From: Lenzites betulinus
Taxonomy: Eukaryota; Basidiomycota; Agaricomycetes; Polyporales; Polyporaceae
NCBI GenBank assembly: GCA_022264855.1
Contig: JABYQU010000002.1
Coordinates: forward strand, 434,001 to 498,000
Direction: 5' to 3'
Length of the DNA: 64,000 nucleotides
Shown: positions 1-11,514 of the stretch, piece by piece
Numbering within the stretch: the first letter of the stretch is position 1
Layout of the letters: the number at the start of each line of letters is the position of its first letter
Made by a program: the position numbers and the translations under genes
The notes under the pieces: model-generated
Told to the model about the DNA's origin: nothing
Databases searched by the model: none
The model's input: the letters and a program-made list of their open reading frames with translations, nothing else

Positions 1-3000
1 TCCCTGCGCGCGCGCCGCGGCGGATGAGCCTTTGGCGCTGACGGAGGTTGGGGTGCATGCCGCGGCACCCCCTCTCTGACGCACGCCCAGCAGTAAGTGA
101 CACAGCGCGCGAGGTTCGTTTCCTCAGCCTTCCCCTCAGTCTGACAAGTTGCCGCGCAGGCAGAGCTAATGGCAATGAATCGACTCGTGCCGGGCGGGCA
201 CAGAACTCGCTAAGCAGACGTGGTCTGGCACCCAAACGAGTCCGGATCCGTGCGGCGCCCCGCCCCTCGTCCCTGTCCCCTCACTCGAGACGCGCTCGCG
301 ACGCCGTGCTCTGGCGGGCATTGGCTCTCGCCCGCCGCTATAGTAGCCTGTACGTGACCGTGCCCGCCCATTCCGGTCCCAAACGGTACCGAACGTGTGC
401 GCATCGACCGCGAGCAACGCAGCGATCGCGTTGCGAGCTGCTCCGTCGAACATGTTCGCTGACGCGCCCGGTGAGTCTTTCCATTCTGCGCTCGTCGCAA
501 AACACACAGTGATGCTTGCGTAGAGCCCGCATCGATACGCGCGCAGGGACGGTACCGCCGCAGAAGCTACCAGTTGTGGCCCGCTCTCTGGCGCAACACT
601 CTCGGGACTGCGCGATTCAGGGCTCGAATCCGTTACGGCCGCCGGCGGATTCAGTCTGCGATAGTGTGGACGCTTCCAGCAGCACCCTCGCGCCGCGCCT
701 CCGCGTACTTGGTCGGTGTGCCGAGTTTCAAGATGGTAACGTTGCAGTGCACGTAGGTATGTTTCACTCGTGCCCCTACTCTACGTGTACTAACCGCCCT
801 CCTGTACAGGCTTATTGACGGTCTGTAAATTACTCGTTATGGGACGCGGCCAGGCTCGCTGGGGAATCGATTCGCGGCCGCCTTCGTACCAGAGTCTTTA
901 TGCGCCACCCCCGCCCAGACTCTATTAGCGGGACTCGAGCGAGCTTGCATGACGCGGAGGACACTCTCGGAGGACAGGGCGCTGCGCTGCGCGCTCGCCA
1001 TGCCGCCAACACGATACCCGACTCCGGACGACTGCAGGGTCGCGCAGAGCCCTCGAAAACGCCACGCGCGTACCGACGCTCCGCGAGTTGGTCGGCGGCC
1101 GTTCACGAACTCATCATGAACGGCGCTCCACGCCGCCATCTTGGCTCGCCCTCGCGGCCGTCGTCCCCTGCGGCGGAGACTCGGAGCAGATCGCGCGCTG
1201 CACAATGCAGAGGATGAGGCCCCGTGAGTGTTTCTTTCTGGTTTCTTGCGCGAACGCCGAATGGACACCACAGTGCTCGCATGAACTTTGCGAAGATACG
1301 CGAACAGGGACGGCGGCGCCGTGGAGACAACAAGTTGTCGCCGCCCGCACCCCTAGCACCGCGAAGTGTCTCGTCCCACGTAGGGCTCGAATATGTTACG
1401 GGCGTCGGTGGGCTCGCACCGAGAGTCAGCGTGCCGAACTGCAGCGTGGCGACACATGGCCGCAGCGGGGGGTAAGGCTGCTTCCCTCGTGTCCCCCCTG
1501 GCCATATACTCACCACACTCCTGTGCACACAGTCCCTTGACGGCCTCTAAACGATTCAGCACGGGACGCTCCCGGGGTAGCTGCATAATCGTCTCGCAGT
1601 AGCGCTGTTCGCGCCGGATTCTTCCAGCAACACCCGCGGACAAGCCTGCCTTGTCTCGGCCTGTCTCAAACTTGGTGAGTGTGTGCCAGCGGTGGCACAT
1701 TGGTCTCGTCTGTACCGCCTCCAAATGAGTGCTAACTATCGCTTGCCATGTAATAGACTCCATTGGCGGTCTCGAACGAGCCAGCGCAACGTGGAGTTCC
1801 CCACCAGGGGACTGGGCGCCGCGCGCCCGTACGCGCTCGCTTCCGGGTACCGCAAACACGATGCCTAAAGTGTGAACGTCACTCGACAACAACAGCAGGG
1901 TCGCGCAGAGCCGCCGCTCGCGTACCGAGCGCCCCCGTCGGTAGCCTCAGTACGAACGAACGAACGGCGCAGTCACCTGGCAGTGTCTCGTGTGCTGGCC
2001 ACCTTGGCTCGTACTGCCCCCATTGTCGGCCGCAGCGCAGAGGGTGTATGGTCGTGCACGCAGGTTGCACGCCGCGCAACACACAAGGAAGCGCGAGCGG
2101 AAATGGAGGACACAAATCGCGCCATAGCACAAGAACCGCGCAAACACGTCGTACGCGGTCTCGGACCCTGGCGTCCGTCCCGTACGCTCTCACCGCCCAA
2201 CGTGAAACAGACAAAGCGGTCTGAATCCGTGCGCTGCCAAGGGTACCGTACGGACGAAGTTCGCATGTACGAGATCGACAAATATATTGTCTTTTCCGAC
2301 GTAGACAAGGACGGTGGCATATTCGTGGTGCGAAGGACCTGTAGTTCCCCTGGCGCCGGAAATCCCAAGACTGGCAGACTCTCGTGCAACAACACGACGC
2401 ACGGCCGAATACGTTGTGGGCGGGACGTCGTCAATTTGGTACGCGACCCCGCCACCTCGATGCACCACTTTGTTTCGTGTTGCCTGGGCGCTGGGCGTCG
2501 AGCGCGCCGCGCGGAGGTACTTCTACGACCATGCCGCAAGCAGTCGCCATCTAAATGTGAGTGGAAAGGGACACCGCACCGCGAAATCACAAAATCGGCC
2601 GCCGACAAAGACTCTCCCATCGCCGTGTTCAGAGAATCCGTCGCCGCCGACCGGCATCGTGCCCCCGTGTGCTGATACCTGGTACGCGCGCTGCCCTGTA
2701 CGTTTCGCGCAAATGCGCCGATTTACAGCCCGATCCGAGCATTTCGAGTGTTTGACCTTTGACAGGCCTGGTGCAGGCGGGCTTGGTCGCGCCGCGGAAC
2801 AGGCCAAAAGTCGAATGCCTCCGATAGAGCTGTAACTCGACGGACGTGTTCCAAACGTTCACGATAGCCCGTTCGCTACGCGGCTGCAAGCGGGGGAGAG
2901 ATTTCCGCCCGGGGCGCACATTTCTTGGTACGGGGCGCGCGGGGGCGAGTGTACGGCACGGGCGGGGATCGGAAACGATTGCGACGCGCTGGAAATGGGT

Positions 3001-3590
3001 GAGCCTATGCAGAGAGTATGCGTGGATGGGCGTACCATGTTTCAGGGCCGCGCGAAGCGACGTCGGGTTGTTGTTTGCGATGTTCTATTCCGGCGCCCGG
3101 CGCTGCAGAGCGAAGTCACGCTTTTGTCTGCTCCGGCGGACCTACCAACCCTCAGGCGGGTGCAGGATAAGCAAAGAAATCCGCGTACCAAGTGCCAGGG
3201 CGTCCGGGCACGATGCCAGCACGGGGTGGACGATCTTGGGTGTACATGGGGGGACTGCATCACGGGGCAGGAGCTTGGACTGCTCGGGAAGAGCTGCGAT
3301 TCGATGAGCGTATGCCGTATATCCAGTACAGTGTACGTACCAATTTGCGGGGCGAGGGAACATGATTCCAGCTCAGGGTGAGCAATTTCGCGTATGCAGC
3401 CCTATGACAGCATCGGCACCAGAGGGACGGATTCGCGGACAGCGCGGATGACGCTGCGCGTTGGTGGGTTCACTCGGTGTGTGTAGGAGAGCGTGCGAGT
3501 ATAGTTTGAAGCGATCTGGATGGGAGGGTGAGCCTCGGCGCATGATTTTGTACCCTGCTCACTGAGACTCACAGAGATTCGTTCAGCGCA
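1..3590. other. Gene-poor GC-rich repeat DNA, left end
   Basis: No reading frame here looks like a real protein. All open frames are short, rich in Arg/Ala/Pro/Ser and open on several strands at once, as expected from GC-rich non-coding DNA. The stretch contains diverged direct repeats with intron-like signals (about 471-2050, listed separately). From about 2.9 kb it grades into the satellite that follows. There is no rRNA, tRNA or transposase-like reading frame that I can recognise. The first gene begins only at 8.2 kb, whereas the rest of the window carries a gene every 2-3 kb. A subtelomeric, pericentromeric or silenced repeat block is possible, but nothing in the sequence decides this. 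Confidence 0.6.
471..2050 (+). repeat. Two diverged ~0.75 kb direct repeats with intron-like signals
   Basis: Positions about 471-1223 resemble about 1224-2050. Matching landmarks are a GTGAGT..CACAG block (471-509 and 1224-1273), a block with the core GGGCTCGAAT (about 621 and 1384), a second intron-like block (757-809 with TACTAAC at 788, and 1472-1532 with ATACTCAC at 1505), the following TTGACGG (813 and 1536), and GCAGGGTCGCGCAGAGCC (1034 and 1894). The second copy carries an extra intron-like insertion at 1675-1756, with a GTGAGT donor, a GCTAACT branch and a TAG acceptor. The similarity is patchy, probably 60-70 percent. No protein is conserved between the copies. A decayed duplicated gene or a spliced non-coding transcript would both fit. 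Confidence 0.45.
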
Positions 3591-5985
3591 GCACGAGATC
3601 GCGTCCCGGCGCGATGCAACTTGGTGAATGTGCTACTGTGAGCGTACGGAGTGTGCGCGCGCGTTCGCGGCGTGAACGGGGTGACTTGACTTTTCGCTCA
3701 CTTTGGTGCGAGCAGGGGACGACGGCCTGTGAGGGTGCAAATACAATTCTCCTGAATCGCGCTGGAAATGCGTCAGCGTGTGCGTTTCGTGTAGCGATAG
3801 ATACGTACCAAGTTGCAGAGCGAGGGGAGCAGGCACGAAGGCGGCCAGGGGCGAGTGATCCTGTGTGCACCCATGAGATGGCACCAGAGGCACGACAACA
3901 GGGACAGCTCGGATCGCGCTCAAATTTCACATACGCACGACGTGTACTCCCGTGGACGTATGTTCCGAGTTTCGGCGGGCGCAGTCGCGATGCCGGTCGG
4001 CAGTCAGCGATATTGTGTTTGTGACCTAGCATGTATGGGACTTTGAGAAGTAGACACCATCGGAGGAAGGTGGACAGCAGCGAGGAGAGAATCGTCGGAA
4101 GAGATCTCTTGGTGTGCTGTGACGACGACGCGAGGCGACTGCTGAGACGGAGCATGCGGCGGAGAGCAGGATGGGAGGTTGGGGCGAGGGTGTACTCAGA
4201 ACGAGGGCACGGGAACGAATTCCTCCCGGATCGGGCTGGAAACACGTGAGCATATGCGCAGTACATAGCGAAATGTACCCACCGAGCTGCAGATGAAGCG
4301 GTTCAAAAACGAGGGTGCGATGAGCGATCCTCTGTGCACACACATGAAATCGACCCAGAGGAGCCTGAAGGCGGAACTGCCCTGACCACGCTGGAAGTCA
4401 GCGAGCGCACTCGGTATATGCGCGCATAGACACGTCACACCAGTTTCCGCGAGGAGGCGTCGCGATACCAGGCCGCGGCGGACGATTATCTGTGTGTGCA
4501 CACAGGCCCAGTGCACAGGAGGAGCGAAACCTGGACCGTCCCGGATCGCGCGCGGAATCGCTGAGGCAGCTCCGTGCGCATACGGGAGTATTTCCGTGGA
4601 GTTTGAGCGCGAGGGGATGAGCGGGGAAGGCGGGGTGCGCGATTTCGTCTGGCATGCCCTTGAAAATGCGCAGGAAAGGCGCATTTTCGAATTGCTCAGA
4701 TAGAGCTGCGAATGCACGTGTGCGTTCCGTACAGTCAGTCGAGCCTGCATGCAGAACATTAGCTCGAGGGAAAGCGATCCCAGTGGGCGGGGGATGACTC
4801 TTTCCACATACCAACTGACATGTCATGAATCCGCGCAGAAACGGCGCATCTTCAATTCGCTCAAATCGAGCTGCAAATGCGCGTGTGCGTCCCGTAGAGT
4901 CGTTCGAGGCTGTGTTCGAAATATCAGCAGGAGAGAGAGCGATCCGAATGGACAGTGGGCGATTCTTTCCACGTGCCCACCGAAATACCATGAATCTGCG
5001 CAGAACGGCGTATTTTGGAAGTGCTCGCATCGAGCTGCAAATGCGTGCGCAAGTTCCGTACAGCCAGTCGAGCCTGCATGCAAAGCGTCAGCTCGGGGAG
5101 CGCGATCCGAATGGGCGGCGGGCGACTCTTGCCACATACCAACAGAAATGCCATGCATCCGCGCACAAACGGCGTCTTTTGAAAGCTCTCGGATCGGGCT
5201 GAAACTGCGTGTGCACGTTCCGTACAGCCAGTCGAGCCCGCATGCAAGATATCAGCCCGAGGAGAGACGATCGAGTGGCGGGCGGGGGATTATTTTCACG
5301 TACTGGCTGAAATGCAATGAAATCGCGCAGAAACGCGTGTTTTCAAACCAGTCGGATCGAGCTGCGAATGCGCATGCCAGCTCCGTATGGTCACCAGAGC
5401 CTGCGTTCAGAGTATTAGCGTGGGGGAGCGTGATTTGAGTGGAGCGCGAGCGAATCTATCCGCGCACCGAGTGGAATGGGGAGACACAAACTGCTCGCAT
5501 CGCGCTGTAGCTGCACACGGGCACTCCGTACGAGCACTGGAGTATACATTGGAAGTTTTAGAGCGACGCGACGGGAGGGGAGCGCAGCGCAAGCCATTCG
5601 GCGTACACACTCATGGAATGGGACTTGGTCTGCGACGACGAACATGGACTTTCAAAATGCTCGCATCGGGCTGATATTTCGCGTGAGGGCTCCGTACGCA
5701 CAGTACAGTGCAGGTCTACGAGCGCAGCGTGCGTGGTACAAACTGGACGACGCCTCGCCGTTTCTCTCCGCAGCCGCATGAAATGGCTTAAAAGACGTGA
5801 AACTTGGACTCGTCGTCTCGGGCTGGGATTGCGTGTGCGCACTCCGAGTGCACAGTACAGTGCACGTTCACAATCGCAGCGCACGCGCAGGCGAAACGAG
5901 TGCCGCGCGGCCACCTTTTTCTCGGTATATGAAATGGCACAAGGTGGTCGAGGACGAAGGCTGCTCGGATTAGGCTGAGGCTCGA
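3590..5985. repeat. Decayed tandem satellite, 143-166 bp unit
   Basis: An anchor of the form TCG-R-GCTG followed by (A)AATGCG recurs at about 3754, 3911, 4228, 4391, 4542, 4699, 4863, 5027, 5190, 5353, 5496, 5662, 5816 and 5966. It is followed 25-30 bases later by a second anchor, (T)TCCGTACAG or ACTCCGTA. Spacing is 163-164 bp in the best-kept part (4699-5353) and 143-166 bp elsewhere. Other shared words are CATGCA, GCGATCCGAATGG, CCACATACCAAC and CGCGCAGAAACGG. Weaker units can be traced left to about 2.9 kb. The unit length is close to one nucleosome repeat. No coding capacity is conserved between units. Confidence 0.75.
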
Positions 5986-6580
5986 CGTGAGCGTGCAGTA
6001 CACATATGGAAGGGCATATACGAAGTAGCATTGCGGGGAACGGGGGGCGGCCGCGCGATGAGCAATCTACTGTGGGACCCCCAAGATGCTTCCTCCCACG
6101 CAAGAAGCCGTCGGCGGCACGGACGCCCGAACTATCAAACGGGATGCACTCCGGGCGTTGGGATGGAACACAGGGCATATTCAAGCGTGCCGGGCGGCCT
6201 CTGCTAGGCGGTTCCAGGCGGATGTCTGAATGTACTTGTGCGCCGCCGACATGTCCCACCCTTGAGCTTCGGAGCAACGCCGCGGCGACGCGGCCTCGGC
6301 GGGAGTGTATCCCCGTGGCGCACTCGTTCTACTTGTTCGAGCCGAGAGGGTCGAACGCGGGCGGGCCGCCAGGAGACGGACACGGCCGCAAAATGCACGG
6401 CGCGCGGGCGAAACACAATATCGTCGGTTGCACACGACGAGTCGGATGCTGGGATACACTACGACGCGTACGTACATGGCCGGAACTGGACGAGGAGGAA
6501 GCGGGCGCATGACGACAGGGACGGAGGCGGCGGGCGCGGGGTCCGTGCGCGGGCGGCGCTGTGCTGTGCGTGTGTGCACG

Positions 6581-6588
6581 TATATAAG
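6581..6588 (+). promoter_or_regulatory. TATA box with downstream pyrimidine-rich tract
   Basis: TATATAAG lies in a GC-rich setting and is followed about 40 bases later by a C/T-rich tract (about 6621-6680), the usual arrangement of a fungal start region. A well-formed 57 nt intron (6787-6843, GTACGT donor, CTGAC branch, GCAG acceptor) lies about 200 bases further on. The box may drive the doubtful unit listed next. Confidence 0.4.
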
Positions 6589-6764
6589 GGGCGAGGAGGA
6601 TTGGGAAGGACATCAGCTCGAGTGCCTCCTTCCCCCGCTCGTCCTTGTTCCCTCGGCTGCCCTCCTCCGCGCTCGCTGGACGTGTGTCCTACCGCCGCTC
6701 GACACCCGGCTCTCGACGTCGGGCACCTGCCGCTCGGCGCCTGGCAGACCACGCTGGACGTCGA

Positions 6765-7145
6765 ATGGCGGGCACCCAGAGGTCAGGTACGTTGCTGTAC
6801 ACATCCGCGCCGCCGCCCGACACTGACACGGAGTGCGCCGCAGGTATGCACTTGCGAAACGACGGGGGAGGACGGCGGAGGCGGAGCGCCCGTCGCGGGC
6901 AGTCCCGCGCACGTTTGCTGCGGTGTCGGATGGATACACGCAGCCCACGGCGCGAGCGCGCGATCTTGAGAGTAGGGAGACGCAATATATTAGATTTGAT
7001 CGCGCACCTGTGTTATGCGATGCGGCATGCCCACCGAATGGGGTACCAGGGTCGTCCGGGATTGTCGGAAAGCAGACAACCCGAGCGGGGCTCGGTCCAT
7101 GTGGTCCTGCGGCGAGGGAGGCTACTTGTACCAGAGGGGCGGTGA
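6765..7145 (+). CDS. Doubtful small Arg-rich ORF, two exons
   Basis: Joining 6765-6786 to 6844-7145 across a canonical 57 nt intron gives an open frame of 107 residues that ends in TGA. It starts 184 bases after a TATA box. The predicted protein is very rich in Arg and Gly, matches no family I know, and has the composition that random GC-rich DNA gives. The promoter and intron signals are the only reasons to list it. A spliced non-coding RNA is at least as likely. Confidence 0.2.
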   Translation: MAGTQRSGTLLYTSAPPPDTDTECAAGMHLRNDGGGRRRRSARRGQSRARLLRCRMDTRSPRRERAILRVGRRNILDLIAHLCYAMRHAHRMGYQGRPGLSESRQPERGSVHVVLRRGRLLVPEGR

Positions 7146-8227
7146 ACAGCACGCCGCTACCGGTTCGAATACGAGACCACTCGAGCCTCAGCGTGACCAG
7201 CGTCGAGTGCGAAGGACGCGAGCACACTCAATGAGCGCGCGGGGGCAGTCTGTACGCGAGTTGCCGCCCGCGTGGGTGTGCTCGAAGAGCGCGAGTCTAT
7301 TAGTTGATACTTACGTTGAGGGGCGACGGTAGCTACTAGTCCTAGGCTATATGCCGGGTGACAAGCAAGATCTCGCACCAGATCAGCGCGCAGTTGTATA
7401 CGCGGGGCTAGCAGGGCGCTCGCGAGCAGCACGCAGACGCGCGCGGAGGGCGGCGACTGTCGATGGCGGTCAGTGCAGGCGGGCGCAGAGTCGGACGCGG
7501 CGGGGGGAGTGGACTTGGCGAGGGAGGCGGGGACGCGTCGGCGCAGGGGAGAGGCGTGTATGCGCAGAGGGCATCGAGAGCAGAGGGGCAAGTCGGCGCA
7601 GCGAGAGACAGCCGCGGTCGAGAGAGAGAGGACGGGAGGTTGCTGCAGGTCCGTTCGCAACGATGGCGCCGGTCCGGCCTTGTGTATGCGGTCCTGGTGA
7701 TACGGCCAGCGAGAACGGCGTTGCCGCAGAGGAACAAGCTGCAACAAGAGACATCCATCGGAAGCGCTCGCATGACGCGCGCTCGCAAACCCTAATCCGA
7801 GTGGCAGGGCGTGAGTGTGTATAACTGTAGTAACCTGTGGTTGAGGGGGAAATTATTTCTTCCCGCTTCCTCCGGTACCACCATATGCACCCTTACGCAC
7901 CCCGGTGTTTCCAGGGCTTGCGGCCATGCCGACCTCGCAGTGTAATCGATGTTCCTAAGCATGCACCCCTCGAATACACTCGTCATCTCCCACCGGCCCA
8001 AGGGTCCCCAATCACGCGGCCTCAAAGCTTCACGGTCCCTCACGTCCATGATCTCGGAATCGGAATCTCAGATGGCCACAGTAACAACGCTCGGTGCTCG
8101 GCTCGAGTGCGGCCACGACTTGCATTAGCCACCCAAACAATGCCGACGCCTGTCCGACTTCTTATACCGCCCCGCTCGAGCATACCAGTCCTGAGATCGG
8201 TCTCCGACTCACTCGCCTACCACAGAC
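7146..8227. other. Intergenic, no gene seen
   Basis: GC-rich sequence with no convincing coding frame. The last few hundred bases (about 7.8-8.2 kb) are less GC-rich and presumably hold the promoter of the acyltransferase-like gene. No clear TATA box was seen close to its start. Confidence 0.5.
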
Positions 8228-10167
8228 ATGTCCGTCCCCGCTGAAATACTCACGCCTCCCCTCTCCGCGACCGACTTTCCCGAGGATGTCTGGGACAAGT
8301 ACACACTACACCACGCTGCGTCTAGTGCCCCTGGGCCATCCAGCGGACATCGCTACGAGCGCAAGATGGGCGAGACTGAGCTCTCGTATTTTCTGCCATC
8401 ACGACAGACGGGCGTGAACGACATGTGAGTGAGCGGCGTGCGCGAGAAGGACAGCTTTGCTAACGGCCTGCGCAGGTACTTGCATCTCGGGTTTAGAGCG
8501 CCCGAGCATATCGCCCGGCGTGAACGCATGTGCACCGTGTGGGCCATCCTCCGACTGCGGCATCCGATGCTCTGCGCCCGCGCCGACATGCGTGACTACG
8601 GCGACGTAAGGTTCATGTACGTGCTATTCGTGTTTTCATCTGTGGGCGCGCTCTAAGTGCGTGATTGTCACCGCAGCTATGACGCCCCCTCGTCTGCCCA
8701 GGATGCCTATTGCGATGCGGACGCTAACCTTGAGTATCGCACCCAGACGAAGGATGGTCTGTACATAGCCTCTCCCGCCCTATCCACGCACTGACGTCGC
8801 TATGTTCTTGCAGAACTGATTGACACCTATCTGAATGGCCCGCGCACGCTCTCGAACTCTAGGCTGTCATACCTGATCATGTCGGAGCCTGCCAACTCCC
8901 CGGAGCTCATGCCGACGCCCCCTCGCACGCCGTCACCCGCCAACGTGCAGCTAGACCTTGGTGCGGCGCCCGAGGCCGAGGCCGAGATCGAGCCCAAACA
9001 GGAGTACGAGCTGCTCATCTGCGCAATGCATTTCCTCGGGGACGGCATGGCGCTGCACCAGTTTGCAAATGACCTCTTTGGATTACTCGGTGGCGCGAAG
9101 TCTGACGAGGAATTGCAAGACTTGCTGCAAGAGGAATGGCGGACCCGGTGGCAGGTCGCCCCTGAGGAGGTGAGTTCCTATCCTTGACGTAGAGTTTGAG
9201 TTTGCACGGCATCTTAACGCCGCGACGGTAGTGCGTCCTTCCCCCCGCGCTCGAAGATAACATGCCATTGCCATCTTTAAGGTTCCGCCGGGTTGCCGCC
9301 CAGGTCGACTTCCAGCTCTCGCAGCAGCGGCTCGTAGGCGGGCAGGTCTTCCCGCGCCAGAAGCACCCCGAGCGCCACACCGTCGTGCCGACCGTCTCCT
9401 TCCCCGAAGAGCGCACGAAGGCTATCTTGAAGAACTGCAAGGCGCACGGCGTGTCCATCTCCGCGGCGCTCTTCGCCGTCTGCAACGCTGCCTGGAGCCG
9501 CACGGGCGGCGGGAGCAAGGCGGCGCCCACGCTCATGTACTCCGCGCTCAACCTCCGCCCCTACTTCTCCGTGCCGCGCGCGCTCCCGCAGTGGGACTCG
9601 TACTGGTACCTCGCCATCGGGTACTTCAACGTCGTCCTTCCCAGCTTCCTCCCTGCGGACGCCGCCGCCGCCGCCACGACGTTCTGGCTCCGCGCGCGCG
9701 GCGCGAAGGAGCAGAGCACGCGCGCGGCGAAGAGCCCGCTGGTCGCCTCGCGCACGCACGAGATGGCGCTCGAGCGTGGGGAGCGCGCGCGTGCGTGGGC
9801 GAAGGAGGACGACGAGCGCGAGCTGGGTACTTGGGTCCCCCCCGTGCCCGCGCCCGCGGACGCCAGCTCGCCTCCGCGGGAGTCGGTGTACCCTGCGCGC
9901 GCGAAGGCTCCGTCCGCCGCGCTGATCGGGCTGTCCCTCCTGGGCAATCTGGACGGCATCTACAAGCACGCCGCGTTCCCGGGCGCGGAGCTGCACACGC
10001 TGACGACAGGCTCGCGCCAGCGCCAGGGCGCGATGCTGCTCTTTGGGTACACGTTCAAGGGCCGGCTGTGGATTAGCTTGGGCTACGACCGCAACGGGTT
10101 CGAGGGCGACGTCGTGGACAGGTTCTGGAAGGAGGCGCTAGACTGTGTGGACGAGTTCCTAGGATGA
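8228..10167 (+). CDS. HxxxDG acyltransferase-like protein (condensation-domain fold)
   Basis: Five exons (8228-8424, 8476-8616, 8677-8756, 8814-9169, 9232-10167) give 569 residues with all phases consistent. The motif HFLGDG at about residues 212-217 matches the HxxxDG active site of the CoA-dependent acyltransferase/condensation fold shared by alcohol acetyltransferases, trichothecene acetyltransferases and NRPS condensation domains. The late segment with SLLGNLDG and LFGYTFKGRLWISLGYD fits the C-terminal half of that fold. No carrier or adenylation domain adjoins it, so it should be a stand-alone acyltransferase acting on a small molecule. The substrate cannot be told. The last exon is strongly GC-biased. 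It is the first gene after the repeat block and has no cluster partners beside it. Confidence 0.82.
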
Positions 10168-10452
10168 GTGCGCCTATGGTTGACGCGGGCTTCCCCGCTG
10201 TAACGGACATGGACTTGCTTGTTGTACGAGGTATACGTAGGTGTTGCTGTGGACGATTTATACATCGATGACGTGAATACGCTCTCTGTATCTAGAATTT
10301 ATGACCCCGGCTGTGCGGTGCTCGTTATATGATTTGGCTTCCGAAATGACTCGTACGCAACGGGAAGCAGTACAAATTATATTCAAAGTCAGTGTGGTCT
10401 TGCAACGAAACGGGCAAACGTTGAGGCATACGAGGAAGAGCCTACAGGGTAG

Positions 10453-11514
10453 TTACCCAGCTAGGGATGAACAATGCTGGAAGACCACGCCTCGTGCGCG
10501 GCATGCATCTACGATGGACTCCAAAGCTAGTGCGTCGCCGTCGCCGGTAAGTTGCAAAGTAACCAGATTGTCAAGACCGTGGTGGACGTCCTTGAGGAGG
10601 CGAAGGAGAAGCGTCTCGTGCGCAAGAACAAATGGAAGCCGGAGCGACTGGAGCCCGGGCGGGATGGCCTGGAAGAGTGCAGAGGTGAAGACGCCCTCCG
10701 TGCAGCGAAGGTGCTCGAGCGATCGATAATTTTGGACGAGCTGGTCCACGATAGGAACAGGGATCTTCGGAGGGGCGAGGCCTTCGATGTCGAGTTGTCT
10801 GAGATTCGGACAGTGGGTGGTGATACAGGAGACCAGGCATGCGTCACTTTCAGGGTCGTCCCCTAGCTTGCTGGTCAGGCGGAGGGACTCCAGTTGGGGT
10901 CCTACCACGGAGAGGAGTGTGTCCATAGCAGAAGAAGGCCCTTGATGGGCAAGAAGTCGGAGATGTCTCAGTCTCAGGGGGGCATCCCCTACGAGAAATC
11001 CGTTTTCGTCTCCTTTGAGCTCGAGAGCGAGGCTCTGTAGGTACGGGAGATCGAGGATAGGTTGAATACTGCTGATGGAATAGATGTTTCCCTTAAGCTC
11101 AACGTGACGGGTTCCACGCATCGCAGGGGTTTCCAAGACAGAAGGTAGAAGATGACCGCGGTCCCATGTCCAACGGAAATCTTGTAGGCGGTCGGCGGGT
11201 ATACACCCAATCCAATCACAGAGGTCAGGAGTAGGCGAGTGGGTCCATACAGTAACCAAGGAAAGTCTGCGCACAAGAGAGCGGAGATGGGGGCGCGTCC
11301 TCATGGTACGAGCGAGAAGTGCCTCTCGGGGGCTGCAAGCTAGAGGTGAATACTCCAGCTCTCTGTAGAGGGCGGATTGCGCAGGAATAGTCCAACCGCG
11401 ACAGACAATGGCGGCATGAGCAAGAGCTCGTGGGTGGTGGACATGCTCAAATACTTGGTGAAGCAGATCTTCTTGCAAGACAGCGGGCGGGCGATAGTAT
11501 ATCAACGGTGCCAT
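10453..11514 (-). CDS. F-box / leucine-rich-repeat protein
   Basis: A single open frame of 353 residues starts at the Met of MAPLIYYRPPAV. The frame is open for another 34 codons upstream to 11616, but that extension does not look like protein. The N-terminus (about residues 10-50, with LLHQVFEHV and ALAHAAIVCRGW) is an F-box, which would bind Skp1 in an SCF ubiquitin ligase. The rest contains irregular Leu-rich repeats such as LQSLALELKG, LRHLRLLAHQ, LESLRL and LRQLDIEGL, the likely substrate-binding part. Such genes are numerous and fast-evolving in Agaricomycetes, so the target is unknown. It is divergent from the Rsc9-like gene. Confidence 0.8.
   Translation of the reverse strand: MAPLIYYRPPAVLQEDLLHQVFEHVHHPRALAHAAIVCRGWTIPAQSALYRELEYSPLACSPREALLARTMRTRPHLRSLVRRLSLVTVWTHSPTPDLCDWIGCIPADRLQDFRWTWDRGHLLPSVLETPAMRGTRHVELKGNIYSISSIQPILDLPYLQSLALELKGDENGFLVGDAPLRLRHLRLLAHQGPSSAMDTLLSVVGPQLESLRLTSKLGDDPESDACLVSCITTHCPNLRQLDIEGLAPPKIPVPIVDQLVQNYRSLEHLRCTEGVFTSALFQAIPPGLQSLRLPFVLAHETLLLRLLKDVHHGLDNLVTLQLTGDGDALALESIVDACRARGVVFQHCSSLAG

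Noticed and set aside
612..640. GGCTCGAATCC, like a tRNA T-arm
   Set aside because: It recurs as part of the ~0.75 kb repeat (about 1384) and no cloverleaf can be drawn.
1872..2675. 267-codon + strand frame
   Set aside because: No domain, no start or splice context, and overlapping open frames on both strands. Composition is that of random GC-rich DNA.
7155..7170. GGTTCGAAT, like a tRNA B box
   Set aside because: No A box, anticodon stem or acceptor stem could be fitted around it.
9277..9996. 239-codon minus-strand frame, Arg/Glu-rich
   Set aside because: Shadow of the GC-rich last exon of the acyltransferase-like gene.
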